Below, piece by piece: positions 32,884 through 45,119 of a DNA stretch of 64,000 nucleotides. A program made the translations under genes and the position numbers. Each line of letters begins with the position of its first letter. Positions within the stretch are counted from its first letter, which is position 1. Where the stretch lies: positions 119,351,001 through 119,415,000 of the forward strand of contig CM075350.1 in assembly GCA_037693485.1 (NCBI GenBank). The letters are read 5' to 3'. Under the pieces are notes generated by a model. That model was not told the DNA's origin, ran no database searches, and saw only the letters and a list, made by a program, of their open reading frames with translations. Source of the DNA: Kitagawia praeruptora (taxonomy: Eukaryota > Streptophyta > Magnoliopsida > Apiales > Apiaceae).

Positions 32884-34431
32884 TGATAAGTGGATTTATA
32901 TCTACTTGGAACGTTCCATATCGGCTTAAATTGATTGTCTTGGACTCAAGTTTGTGGTGGTTTTGATGTGTTTTGTTTAGTTGTGTAGATTTACGAGAGT
33001 GTTGATTAAGGTTGATGCTTCTATCGTTTTTGAAGAATAAATTGATTAAAATTCGGATTTCTGAGACGGTTGCGCAGTCTACACTGTTTTGGACATATCT
33101 GGAGTTCTAGAAGTCCGTCTTCAGCGATCTTACTGCCCACGGGAAGCTTGGGAGATTTTCTATAATATGGGATAGGTGTTGCATGAGCAGGTTGCACGGG
33201 GTGGGCGCAGGTTGCGCGATAAACAGACTGATGGGCGCAGGTTACACGAGCGCGGTGCTGAAAAATTACAGTTTTTATTATTTTGGTCATATCTTGAGTT
33301 CTACAACTCCGTTTGAGGCCCGTAAGCAGTCCACGCGAAGCTAACGAGATTCTCTATCATTCTAAAGTGGTCCTTATGTCCAATTACAACTGTAAAGGCC
33401 CATCAATATTGAAGAAAAGTCAGCTACGAATTTTCCTTAAAAACAGAATCAGTTTAGGAAACGTATTTTGCAGAAATTCTATTTTAACTCTATTTTGGGG
33501 AATTTCTTGCTGGGAAAGACTTCTAGAGCCTATATAAACACATCCAACCCTTGTAATTTGTATCATTAGGAGAACCATTACATATCAATTACTTAGGTTT
33601 ATTTGTATCTTTTCATACTTTGTTTTTATCATGGTTTCATCAGATCCCATGATGACGAGAGGTTCGATTATGAACTAATCGTTGTCATGGGATTCTAACG
33701 GATTTCTTTATGGAGATTTAGTATCTTGATGCTTTAAAGATCTGTGTGTGATGTATATCTGATATCCTCGTATGGTTATGCTTAATTGTTAGATGCGTAG
33801 TTAACATCTAATTTGTTAATCTCTTGCGAAACGAGAGTGGATCTTGAGATTTAGAACTTGCCATGCTAGCATAGGATAGGTTGATGTTTTAACATCATGA
33901 TTTGTGGCATCAATAGAGATATTATGCTGCCCTATGTGATCATTATGGATAACTTGTTCTTCAACCGTTATGTTTTCAAATTCTATAGACATATAGGGTC
34001 TAAGCATAATTGGTGTCTATTCATCTTCTATCTATTTTGTGGATGTATGTTTAGTTTGGTATACGTATACTGAGAGGTAGCGTGTACTTGTTTCGTGTTG
34101 TCTGATCAGATATCATAACCATTGCATATATTAATTAAAGGCGTCAGATATAAGCAAAGTATTTAATGAAGTTAGGATTCCATGGTTTATCTTGCAGAAG
34201 TAATTCGATTCCAATTCTCGTTAGTTAGTTAATTCTTAGTTTGTTAATTTGCTCTTTAGTTAGATTTAGTTAATTAAAACCCAATTTGTTATTTGTCTTA
34301 GCAATGAATTAAAACCATACATTGTTGCATAGGTACAATACTGAATTAAAAACCAGATCTCTGTGGGAACGAACTTGACTTATATCTATATTACTTGTGA
34401 CCACGTACGCTTGCGTGATTTAGTGCAAACA
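32884..34431 (+). repeat. Element C 5' LTR
   Basis: A 1548-base LTR with a TATA box (cctatataaac near 33530). It is 28 bases longer than its partner, mainly from a difference in the CpG-rich patch at 33190-33260 (gggcgcaggttgcgcg). Confidence 0.93.
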
Positions 34432-34437
34432 AGTTTT

Positions 34438-34457
34438 TGGCACCGCTGCCGGGGATC
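34438..34457 (+). other. Element C primer binding site (tRNA-Asp-like)
   Basis: TGGCACCGCTGCCGGGGATC lies six bases after the LTR end. The family PBS is usually TGGCGCCGTTGCCGGGGA, so it carries about two substitutions. Confidence 0.8.
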
Positions 34458-34567
34458 ATCGTTGTTTTATTTTTGGTTTATGTGCTTGTCAATAGTGGTC
34501 GTTAGAGTTCACTGACTCGGATTGTTTCTTATATATAGTTGTTTAGTTTTATGTGTTGTAGGTAGCA

Positions 34568-36268
34568 ATGGGAGAACCAGCAGCAGCGAAAGCATTGATG
34601 TATTATTCTCAACCAAAGATCAGTGACATCCAATTTAGCATTGTCAGGCCAGCTATTGCAGCTAATACTTTCGAAATCAAGCCTAGAATAATTTAGATGG
34701 TGTAGAATTCGTTTCAGTTTGGGGGTGCTCCTACAGAGGATCCTAACATGCACATCTGGGACTTTATTGAGATCTGCGACACTTTCAAGATCAACGGGGT
34801 GTCGGAAGATGCTATCAAATTGAGACTTTTCCCATTCTCTTTGAGGGATAAAGCTAAGGGCTGGTTGTACTCTCTACCAGCAAGTTCTATTTTGACATGG
34901 GAGGATTTTGCTCAGAAATTTCTCACTAAATTTTTCCCCATGGCAAAGACCGCAGCAATCAGGAACGCTATTACTCAATTTTCACAGCAGTCTGAAGAAT
35001 CTTTGTGCGAGGCTTGGGATCGATATAAGGAGATGCTAAGGAAGTGTCCACATCATGGGATGCCTGATTGGATGGTGATTAACTGCTTTTATAATGGCTT
35101 GGGTGCACAGTCAAGACCCATGCTAGATGCAGCATCAGGTGGAGCTTCATGGGCTAAGAGCTATGCGGAAGCTTATGAGCTAATTGAGATGATGGCTGCG
35201 AATGAATACCAGAATCCAATTCAGAGATTGTCACAAGGTAAATTAGCAGGAATGCTGGAAGTTAATACAGTCACAGCTCTAGCAGCTCAGCTAGAGGCAC
35301 TTAATAAGAAATTGGATTTTATGTCAAAGCAAGGGGTGCCTCAAGTTGCTAGTGTTTGTGAGCTATGTGAGGGCATACATGAGACGAGTCAATGTGCCAT
35401 ATCTTCTGAATCGACACAGTTTGTGAGCAACTTCCAGCAACCTTTGCAACCAGTTCCAGCCACCTATCATCCCAATTTCGGCTGGAGCGACAATCAAGAT
35501 TTTCAGCAGCAACAGTTTCATGGGGATGATGGTCAATCTTCGAATGAAAAATCTGAATTGGATGAATTGAGGTTGATGATTAAAAGTCAGGCGGTATCTC
35601 TCAAGACATTTGAGAATCAGTTTGGGCAAATTGCAATTACCTTTCTCAACGGACCACAGGGAGTTCTTCCTAGTGCCACAGAGGTAAATCCAGGAAAACA
35701 AGATGGCATGGAGCAGGTTAATGCCATAACACTCAGATCTGGAAAAGTCACGAACGATCAGAATTCAGCAATTGAGGATGAAAAAGAAATTCAAGATCAA
35801 GACCCTATAGAAAAAGTAGAACATTCTGTTTTATCAGAACCTGTGGTGGGTAGTGATGAGGAGGAAGAGTGTGAGTCGCTAGGCTTGGCTGATCTATGGG
35901 ATTCTAAGGTGCTGATTGATGAGGTTGTTTCATGGTCAAATATTGAGGATAATGCAATTGAGTCTTTTCTTGAGGAAGATGTTTTGATTGAGGGTAATGA
36001 GGATCTTCATGAGTTGTATAGGAATTTTACTTCTGATGAGATGTTAGAGGAATTGAAGGTCATTTGTTCTAAGCATGAAATCCAACTTGAGGAGAGTTCT
36101 TTTGATCCTAAGTCTGTTGTGAAGACTTCTGCTGGTGAACTACCCACTTTCGTTCCTAGTCCGTCTATCTCCATTCTTGATCAATCTTTGGTAGAAAATC
36201 ATCTTGTTGAAGAAGCTTCCAAACTCGAGCTTAAACCGCCGGATCACTTAAGGTACTTTCGTTCCTAG
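34568..36268 (+). pseudogene. Element C gag with start of pol linker
   Basis: Gag starts at ATG 34568 (MGEPAAAKAL). Two TAG stops near 34694 and 34704 interrupt it, both consistent with CAG to TAG changes, after which the frame is open from 34710 to 36268. The capsid-like domain follows (ILTWEDFAQKFLTKFFPMAK, LCEAWDRYKEMLRKCPHHGM, DAASGGASWAKSYAEAYELI), then a zinc-finger-like CELCEGIHETSQC. NAITLRSGKV is the usual lead-in to protease in this group, but the protease itself is missing. An acidic linker leads to LELKPPDHLRY, the usual pre-RT segment. A 109-bp duplication then shifts the frame to a stop (YFRS). Confidence 0.87.
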
Positions 36269-36363
36269 TCCGTCTATCTCCATTCTTGATCAATCTTTGG
36301 TAGAAAATCATCTTGTTGAAGAAGCTTCCAAACTCGAGCTTAAACCGCCGGATCACTTAAGGT
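36146..36363 (+). repeat. 109-bp tandem duplication at the end of element C gag frame
   Basis: 36146-36254 and 36255-36363 both start actttcgttcctagtccgtc and appear identical. 109 is not a multiple of three, so the second copy is read in another frame and translation stops at 36268. Confidence 0.95.
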
Positions 36364-38345
36364 ATGTATATTCGGGCCAATCATCTGCTTTGCTTATTAT
36401 TACTGTTGCTAACTTGTCAGGTAGTGAAGAGAATACTGACACTTTTGAGTAGCAAAGAAGGCTGAAACTTGTTATCATGGATGTAGCTCCGGAAAAGATA
36501 ATTAAATGGCCATATAGAGATATGGTGCAGAAATTTTCAAGTGTTTACGATTAGGTATGTCTGATATCCCTTGTATTACCTTCAATTCAATGGGGACATT
36601 GAATATTTTAAGTTTGGGGGTGGTTTGAGGGATTAGTAGTTGTTGTATTATGTGTTCATGTAGGATTTCATGCTTTGCATATTAGTAGTAGTAAATTATG
36701 CATTTATGTTCGTGTTATCTACGTTGTTTCATATAGGACATTCTGTCTTTATGTTCGTATTTCATGTGAGTTCATAATAGTTTGCATTTGCACCCATGCT
36801 TGATAGGAATTTTGTGTTGTTGACGCTTTTGATTGAGAAGTGATATGCTTTGTTCTTGTGCACACACATACACTAGTAAGTTGAAGCTAGTAGACTTATT
36901 GAATGTTGTAAGTGATTAGAAGGACATGAATATGTGCAAGATGATTTAGTTTGCATGCTTTGAATACAAGTCGGTGCATTAAAGAGATTTTTTGCTTGGG
37001 ATTGAGTATGTTTTTCCACCAAGTGAGTTTTTGAGCCATATTGCATATTTGTTGCAATTTATTCGTTTGCTTGAGTGTCCACGGATTGTTTGCATTGCTA
37101 GCAGTTGTTTGAGGTCTTTCTTGAAACGCATGACATTATTTGACGATTAAAATGATAAAGACATTTAGGAATAACCATATTTTCCCATATTACTACACCA
37201 TGTTTACATGATCAATTAGTTAACCCGTTGAGCTTAATCCTATTTTTTCGGTGACATACCACATTACTTGCCTAGACATTTTTCTTGTATTGGCCTTACA
37301 TTAATTTGAACCCACATTGTCAAAGGCTAGTAGAGTGCTTAAGGGAGCAATAAGGTGTGCAAGGAGGGGTTTATTGTTGGTCTTACTTTTGGGGGAAATA
37401 TTTAAATTGGGTTTGTTTACTTGATAGTCGTCATGTGTAATAAAATTATGGGATCATTGTTATTGTTTATATTATTGTTTGTGTTATATTTAGCTCTCGA
37501 GAAAAAAAAAGAAAAAAAAAAGAAAGAAAAAAAAATTATTATGAGAGCATGTTTGTGTTTGTTGTGATCCTATTTCAGTCGACTAGTCGAGTGTTTGTTT
37601 CAGTAAAAATTATGTGGGGGGAAAGTAGGGTGTTGTGTATGATTTATTATGGTACTTACTAGCTTTTGACACTTCACCTGATTTGGCTTATTTGACATAC
37701 CTTGTCCCTAGCCCCGTTACAACCCAAATAAAGACTTTTTGATTATCGTCATTGATGTATGCTGTGTTAAGAGTTAGATTGATACCAAATGTCAAGCATG
37801 TTTATGATTTTGTTGGAATTGAGTGATACACTTACCCTTGTTCCTTGAGTGAATATTCTTTTATGAGTGGATTGTGAGTGTTTACTTGTTTTTGCGTATG
37901 AGATCCCGAGTTTTGTCTCAAAGATGTACTCTTGTAGGCTTAGCATGATTACTAACTTATTCTTACATTTGACATGGACTTGTGAGAACTTATGCATGTT
38001 CATTAAGTAGACTATGTGAATACTTGCACTTTCGACACCAAGACATCGCATTATTACTTTGATTCTTAAGTTGATATGGCATGAGAGTATTTGAAGGTAT
38101 GGTAGGATATTATTACTAGATTATTTGCATTTTCATTTAGTTGCATTCATGCATTGCATTGGATTTTGTGGGTACATTCGCTATAGGCCCTCACGAGACC
38201 TTACTCGTCCACTAGGGCTGCCTAGGGGTTTAAAGGGCTAGTTGCATATGCCAATTGCAACCGTGATCACCTACGGAAGTGGTACTAATTAGTTAGTTGT
38301 AATTGTTTATGCTTGAGGACAAGCATCGGTTTAAATTTGGGGGTG
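36364..38345 (+). other. Element C 3' non-coding region
   Basis: A short remnant of coding sequence (frame ending near 36450) is followed by non-coding DNA. Two PPT-like tracts occur: taagtttgggggtgg near 36608 and ttaaatttgggggtg at 38331-38345, the latter directly beside the 3' LTR and the likely PPT. An A/G-only tract lies at about 37500-37540. No RT, RNase H or integrase motif is found on either strand. Confidence 0.8.
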
Positions 38346-39865
38346 TGATAAGTGGATTTATATCTACTTGGAACGTTCCATATCGGCTTAAATTGATTGT
38401 CTTGGACTCAAGTTTGTGGTGGTTTTGATGTGTTTTGTTTAGTTGTGTAGATTTACGAGAATGTTGATTAAGGTTGATGCTTCTATCATTTTTGGAGAAT
38501 AAATTGATTAAAATTCGGATTTCTGAGACGGTTGCGCAGTCTACACTGTTTTGGACATATCTGGAGTTCTAGAAGTCCGTTTTCAACGATCTTACTGCCC
38601 ACACGAAGCTTGGGAGATTTTCTATAATATGGGATAGGTGTTGCACGAGCAGGTTGCGCGATAAACGAGCAGGTTGGACACGCGCGCGGTGCTGAAAAAT
38701 TACAGTTTTTACTATTTTGGTCATATCTTGAGTTCTACAACTCCGTTTGAGGCCCGTAAGCAGTCCACACGAAGCTAACGAGATTCTCTATCATTTTAAA
38801 GTGGTCCAGATGTCCAATTAAAACTGTAACGGCCCAGAAATATTGAAGAAAAGTCAGCTACGAATTTTCCTTAAAAAAAGAATCAGTTTAGGAAACGTAT
38901 TTTACAGAAATTCTATTTTAACTCTATTTTGGGGAATTTCTTGTTGGGCAAGACTTCTAGAGCCTATATAAACACATCCAACCCTTGTAATTTGTATCAT
39001 TAGGAGAACCATTACATATCAATTAATTAGGTTTATTTGTATCTTTTCATACTTTGTTTTTATCATGGTTTCATCAGATCCCATGATGACGAGAGTTTCG
39101 ATTATGAACTAATCGTTGTCATGGGATTCTAACGGATTTCTTTATGGAGCTTTAGTATCTTGATGCTTTAAAGATCTGTGTGTGATGTATATCTTATATC
39201 CTCGTATGGTTATGCTTAATTGTTAGATGCGTAGCTAACATCTAATTTGTTAATCTCTTGCGAAACGAGAGTGGATCTTGAGATTTAGAACTTGCCATGC
39301 TAGCATAGGATAGGTTGATGTTTTAACATCATGATTTGTGGCATCAATAGAGATATTATGTTGCCCTATGTGATCATTATGGATAACTTGTTCTTCAACC
39401 GTTATGTTTTCAAATTCTATAGACATATAGGGTCTAAGCATAATTGGTGTCTATTCATCTTCTATCTATTTTGTGGATGTATGTTTAGTTTGGTATACGT
39501 ATACTGAGAGGTAGCGTGTACTTGTTTCGTGTTGTCTGATCAGATATCATAACCATTGCATATATTAATTAAAGGCGTCAGATCTAAGCAAAGTATTTAA
39601 TGAAGTTAGGATTCCATGGTTTATCTTGCAGAAGTAATTCGATTCCAATTCTCGTTAGTTAGTTAATTCTTAGTTTGTTAATTTGCTCTTTAGTTAGATT
39701 TAGTTAATTAAAACCCAATTTGTTATTTGTCTTAGCAGTGAATTAAAACCATACATTGTTGCATAGGTACAATACTGAATTAAAAACCAGATCTCTGTGG
39801 GAACGAACTTGACTTATATCTATATTACTTGTGACCACGTACGCTTGCGTGATTTAGTGCAAACA
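38346..39865 (+). repeat. Element C 3' LTR
   Basis: A 1520-base LTR, nearly identical to 32884-34431. The minus-strand frame at 39250-39441 repeats that at 33816-34007 and is LTR sequence, not a gene. Confidence 0.93.
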
Positions 39866-41427
39866 GGTTGACTCTCCACCATTGATGTTTTCTCCTTCAT
39901 GTTCTTCAACATCTCCAGAATCATTCTCATTCTGATGATTAGCTAATACAGTTTGAGATCGAGCTGGAGTTTGAGTGGCATCATTGGTGTTGACAGAAAT
40001 TCTTTCAAACTCAATATCCTGAGTACCAGTAGGTTCATCAGCAACAATTTCTTCTTCTTCCAAATGCCCTTGATTTTCAAATCTAAGAGGCTCCATTTGA
40101 CCATCCTCTTGCAGTCCTGAGAATTTGGTTTCATCAAATGTGACATTCACACTTTCTTCAATGACTTTGTGATCAATGACATAGACTCTGTAGGCAGTCC
40201 TTTCCAATCCATATCCCATGAAAATGCCTTCATAAGCTTTAGCATTGAACTTTCCTTTTCTTTCATGGTTGTCAATCATCATGAAACACTTACTTCCAAA
40301 TACATGAAAGTACTTGACAGTAGGTTTCTTTCCTGGTAACAGATAGTAATGAGTGTTTCCATGAGTCTTGTTGATCAAGGTTCTATTATGTGTGTAGCAG
40401 GCTGTGTTAATAGCTTCTGCCCAGAAGTATGTTGGTAATTTAGAATCATTCAATATAGTTCTCGCAGCTTCGATGAGAGTTTTGTTCTTCCTTTCTACAA
40501 CTCCATTTTGTTGTGGCATCCTGGCAGTGGAGAATTGTTGGACAATGCCTTCTTCTTTGCAGAAGTTTTCTAGAGTGGCATTTCTGAACTCAGTACCATT
40601 GTCACTTCTCAGATATTAAACTTGAGCATTGGGGGTTCTTTCAAGAACTCTTATGTGATCAATGATTTCTTGAGCAGCTTCGTCCTTTGTCTCTAAAAAC
40701 TTCACCCAAGTGTACCTTGAGTAGTCATCCACCATTACCAGGGCATATCTCTTTCTTGCAAGAGATTGAACATTTACTGGGCCAAACAAATCCATGTGAA
40801 TTAATTTGAGTAGCTCAGTGTTGGTATTCACTTGCTTTGATTTGTGCACAGATCTTTTCAATTTGCCCATTTGACAATCCTCACATAGTCCTTCTTGACA
40901 GAATTCATGTTGAGGTAGTCCTCTCACCAAATCCTTCTTCATCAAAATATTCATATTCTTGAAATTGAGGTGTGAGAGCTTCTTGTGCCAAAACATGCTT
41001 TCACCAACTGATGCTTTACTGTAAAAACAGTAAGCCTTGTCTTTACTGACAGAATTTAAGTCTGCAACAAACAAGCTTCCTTTCCTGACTCCTTTCAAAG
41101 AGAGGCTTCGATCTTTCTTGTGATAGATATCACAAACCATCATATCAAAATCAACCTTGAATCCCCTGTCACTGAACTGGCTGACACTGAGTAGGTTGTG
41201 CTTCAATCCATCAACAAGAGCAATATCTTCAATGACAACATTTCCAATTTCCAAACAACCATATCCCACAGTGTAACCTTTGCTGTTGTTTCAAAAAGTT
41301 ATGATTGGGCCGACTTTCTCCACAAAATGTGATAGCAGGGCTATATCACCAGTCAAGTGTCTGGAGCATCCACTAAAGATGATCCACATGACCTGCTTCT
41401 TTTTCTTGTCCTGCAAAATAGATGATT
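39866..41427 (-). pseudogene. Element B protease and integrase, protease active site lost
   Basis: The pol frame begins in the gag overlap. The protease motif reads WIIFSGCSRHLTGD, with Phe in place of the catalytic Asp of DSG. A TGA follows near 41280. The GAG-pre-integrase part (MFWHKKLSHLNFKNM, CEDCQMGKLKRS) and the integrase core (HMDLFGPVNVQSL; SDNGTEFRNATLE after a stop at 40616; PQQNGVVERKNKTL) continue to an acidic spacer ending GGES, where element C interrupts. Frames on both sides of C match. Confidence 0.9.
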
Positions 41428-44029
41428 TTAATTTGCATTTGGTACCCAAACTCTGTTGGGTCCTGCAGTTACAGCATCATTGTTCATATCATTCTGCTTC
41501 ACATTTAAATCAACACTAGAATCCTCCTGTTTGACTTCTTTTGCTGTCCACTTGGTTCTAGAGTTAGACTTAGTCTTTCTCTTAGTGGAAGCTACCTTTT
41601 TACCAACATAGGCAGGCACAGAAGTCTCAGCAGTTTCTAAATAGGAGCATCTTTCAGTAGACAGAATAAGCATATTGAAACAAGTACTCATAACAACAAT
41701 TTTGCATGGCATACAGTCAATGTTATTACAGACATCCATACTTCTTTGCATAATGGGGGTTCTATGTAAGTTACCACTAACATTGGACGCATTAACCTTA
41801 TCCTGTTTGGGTTTCTTACAAACAAATGTTAAATGATGAGATGATCCACAATTATTGCAAAGCTTCCTAGGGGCATCCTTAACATGACTATATCCATTCT
41901 TCTTATCAATCCCTAACTTACCATTCCTATTCTTAGGCTTGTATGCATTTGCTTTGACAGTATGTTCTGAAGTTGCTGTCGAGCCACCCTTGACAATACC
42001 TTTCTTAGCCTCTGTTTTGACAACAGGTTTGAAAGTTGCTGTCTTGGGTTCTCTCTTGACAGTATCTTTTGAAGTTTCTGTCTCATCCTTGTTGTCAGCT
42101 ACTTTAGAACATTCTGTCTGATTGCTTGGTAGAGTTTCTGTCACGGGGAACTTGACAATATCTTTTCCTTTGCTCAGTGTGCTGTCAATGCACTCATCTT
42201 CATCAAGTAGCTCTTGTTTGATGAACAAGGAGGTTTCATCAAAATCAGCTTGAAGATTTTTGAAAATCGGATTGTTAACTCTTTTGAGAATTTGAAGTTT
42301 GACAGCATCACTATCATCAGGAGCAATTGTCTTTCCATGCCTTCTACCATACTCGAAACCTATACCTACCTTTTTATTCTCAGTGTGATTATCATGATAT
42401 TCCTGGACTAACCTAGAAGAGTTTCTAAAAGCATTGAGTTTAAACTCGTTTTCTGCAATTTGACTCGTGAGAAATTCTTCTATTTCCTTAGCACAGATAA
42501 TATCATTTTTAATCTATAATTCTCTTGAGCTAATGAATATAGGGGACTGGTTCTTAGCAACAACATTTCATTTTCAGATTTGAGAGTTTCATTCTGTTTA
42601 GTTAACTTAGCAATTTCTTCGTGAGCAGCAGATAAACTAACATGAATGTTAAACATCTCAGCACTTAAATCCTCAATGGTATGCTTATACTCAGTTTTAG
42701 ACATATCAAGTAGGACTAGAGATGGTACCTGATTTGATGAACTTGAAGCTTCTTCATCAGATTTAGCCATGAGGGCCAAGTTCACAAACTCCTCTTCTTC
42801 TTCATCTTCATAATCATCCCAGCATTTTCCTTCAGCCACATAGGCTTTCCCTTGATTCCTCTTAAACTGATTTCCAGATCCCTTTCCTTGATTCTGTCTT
42901 GGTCTTCTACACTCAATAGCAAAATGACCTAGCTCATTGCAGTTGTAACATCTGAACTTCGACCTATCCACCAACCCTGTCTTGTATCCTCTTCTTGTGG
43001 CTCCACCAGTGGCCTTTGAAAAACTCCCCTTGTTGAATTTAGATGATTGACCATGTGGCTTGTATGACTTGTCCCTTCTGAACTTGAAATTCTTGACTCT
43101 CTTAGCCATATAAGCCATGGTTGGATTATCCATGCTTTCAATCTCTTCTACTGTGTAGAAGTCTTCTTCTTCAACATCTTTCAGCTGCAGAACCACCTTC
43201 TCCTCGTCATCCAACACCTCCTCAATCTTCAAAGATGGCATCTGTGTTGGTAGTGAATTTTGTGATGGTTCACTTGGACAAGCTACTTGTGGCTCATAAG
43301 CTATAAGGGCTCCTAACATGTTTGCTAACTTTCCTTTGGTTCCAGTTTGAATAGCTCTCTTTTGAAAAAGCTCGAGTTCGTATGATTTGAGCACACCATA
43401 GAGAGTTTCAAGAGAGACATCACTCAAGTTTCTTCCCTCTCTTATGGCTGTGACTTTGTGCTCAAGATGCTCAGGGAGAGTGAGCAGAAATTTAATGTTA
43501 ATCTCCTTTCTATCATAGAACTTCCCATGAATTTGTAACTCAACTATCAACTTACTGAACCTCTCAAACATGTGTGTGAGTTCTCGCCTGGTTTAGCCAT
43601 AAAGGCTTCATATTGTGATACAAGAATTTGTCTGTGGTTCTCGCGAACTTCTTTACTTCCTTCACACAGCAACTCTATCTTGTTCCACATCTCTTTTGCA
43701 GATCTAGATCCCATAACATTACCACACATGGCTTTGTCTAATGTAAGTGAGTAGATGAGTTGTAAATAGTCATCCAAGACTACTTTCTCCTTTTCGGACT
43801 CTGTGTACTCTGAAGGCTTCTTTGCAACCCAATGGGCTGGAATGACTTCATCATTCTCAGTAGCAGCAACTACTTCCTTCTGAGGTATGAAGGGGCCGTT
43901 CTCAAGAATTCCCAAATACAGTGGATGGGCAGCTTTGATAAATAACAAGATCTTTCTTTTCCAGAAATTGTAGTTCTCTTTATCAAAGATTGGAATCTTG
44001 ATTCCACTTGACTTCTGAACACTCGTCAT
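41428..44029 (-). pseudogene. Element B gag, two frameshifts
   Basis: It starts MTSVQKSSGIKIPIFDKENY at 44029. The UBN2 capsid-like domain spans the first frame (SAKEMWNKIELLCEGSKEV) and the second (MFERFSKLIVELQIHGKFY, LPEHLEHKVTAIREGRNL). Then come the CCHC knuckle CYNCNELGHFAIEC, an acidic region and a coiled coil (TKQNETLKSENEML). A third frame has a second knuckle CNNCGSSHHLTFVC and the CMPCKIVVMSTCFN motif, and ends GPNRVWVPNAN before its stop. Frameshifts lie near 43560 and 42230-42480. Gag forms the virus-like particle and binds RNA. Confidence 0.9.
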
Positions 44030-44058
44030 GATCTTCAGATTTTTGTATCAATCTTTAC

Positions 44059-44070
44059 GCTCTGATATCA
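44059..44070 (-). other. Element B primer binding site (degenerate iMet)
   Basis: The minus strand reads TGATATCAGAGC, one base different from TGGTATCAGAGC, two bases inside the LTR at 44073. Confidence 0.82.
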
Positions 44071-44072
44071 GT

Positions 44073-45119
44073 TGTTGGTCCCGGAGTATTGCAGAAGGGG
44101 GGGTTGAATGCAATACTGATAAAATTGAATCTTTAAATCAACAACGAAGATAAAGATTATAGATTATCAGTAGATGTATGCTAAGTGAAACAAGATTTCT
44201 CACAAAATAAATGTTTTATTTATTTTGTGTGAAGTGTTGCTACAACCTGGAGAGAGTTCTCCAACTTCGATATCTCAAGAGATACAGATTGCTTTGTGTG
44301 CGTTCATGAATAGAAAAGAATCTAAGATGTATCTAAGTAGACTAAGATACTCTGTTGTCCCTTTCGCATGGGGTGTTGAGCTGCTGTCGTTTTCAAGTGG
44401 CAGTTCATTACAATTTGCACACCCATGTGACTTTCCCAAATTGCTATATAGACAGGATAAACCTTATACGTAAAGAAACCTAGATTCTTTCTATTTCTAG
44501 CTAATACAATTCTAGTAGATGTGGATATTACATACTCCTCGAATTGACCATCCTTGTCTTGTGAATCTATTAAGCTTCTGTCGTAGTCTAGCAGGTCTGC
44601 TACAAATGATAAAGTGTTGCAGCAAATCTGTTTCTTGAACATGTAACCTGTCACGGGTTTTGACTGAGAAAATACCCAATTCAAATAATTCAAGGTGACA
44701 GTAACCTTAACCGCAGAGTCTGCTGTCAAAGGAATATTCAGTGGTTGACAATACGAGTTCCCGACAATGTTGTTGTCGGAACTCTAAATTTCCTATCACG
44801 TGTGAGAATGTTACTGTCTCTTGCTTCAACCAATGTTGTTGTCAGATGTAGCTTTGTCGTGACTTTGCAACATTTGTCTTCTTGTAACTTTATTGTCAGG
44901 GACATGACAGTAACCTTTATTCTTGCTGTCTTCTGGATGAATTCCTTGAGACTTGAACAAATGTATGAACTTCTCCCAAATTATACAATTATTACATGAT
45001 AGCAATTATTCGAATACGAAGACATACTATGGCTGTGACAGTATGTTCAACTTAGTAAAAACTAAGCACATGTAAATATAGTTAACTTGTCTCTATGCTA
45101 TCACCCATAAATCCCAACA
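44073..45119 (-). repeat. Element B 5' LTR
   Basis: A 1047-base partner of 23229-24288 with small indels and scattered substitutions. It carries the same TGACAG/CTGTCA words and a longer G-run (gcagaagggggggttgaat). Confidence 0.93.

Larger units (their letters stand above)
32884..39865 (+). mobile_element. Element C: Athila/Tat-type gypsy retrotransposon lacking pol, nested in element B
   Basis: LTRs 32884-34431 and 38346-39865 start TGATAAGTGG and end GTGCAAACA, with GGTTG duplicated on both sides. The PBS-like TGGCACCGCTGCCGGGGATC resembles the tRNA-Asp PBS of the Athila/Tat group. Gag is present but decayed. RT, RNase H and integrase are absent: the internal region is 3.9 kb, and a gag/pol linker passes into non-coding sequence. 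It could only have moved with enzymes supplied by another element. It is on the opposite strand to its host. Confidence 0.9.
23229..45119 (-). mobile_element. Element B: Sirevirus with accessory ORF, host of element C
   Basis: LTRs 23229-24288 and 44073-45119 begin TGTTGGTCCCGG and end ATCCCAACA, flanked by ATATA on both sides. Gag, protease, integrase, RT and RNase H lie on the minus strand in Copia order, followed by a small ORF and a very long accessory ORF (24510-29595) before the 3' LTR. A PBS-like tGATATCAGAGC (one mismatch to iMet) and PPT AATTGGGGGAGATTG are present. A gypsy element (32884-39865) interrupts pol. Protease and RT active sites are both altered. Confidence 0.93.

Noticed and set aside
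33816..34007. 63-residue minus-strand ORF repeated at 39250-39441
   Set aside because: Identical copies in both LTRs of element C; a by-product of LTR sequence.
37500..37545. A/G-only tract considered as the PPT of element C
   Set aside because: It is 800 bases from the LTR; the tract ttaaatttgggggtg directly at the LTR is the better candidate.
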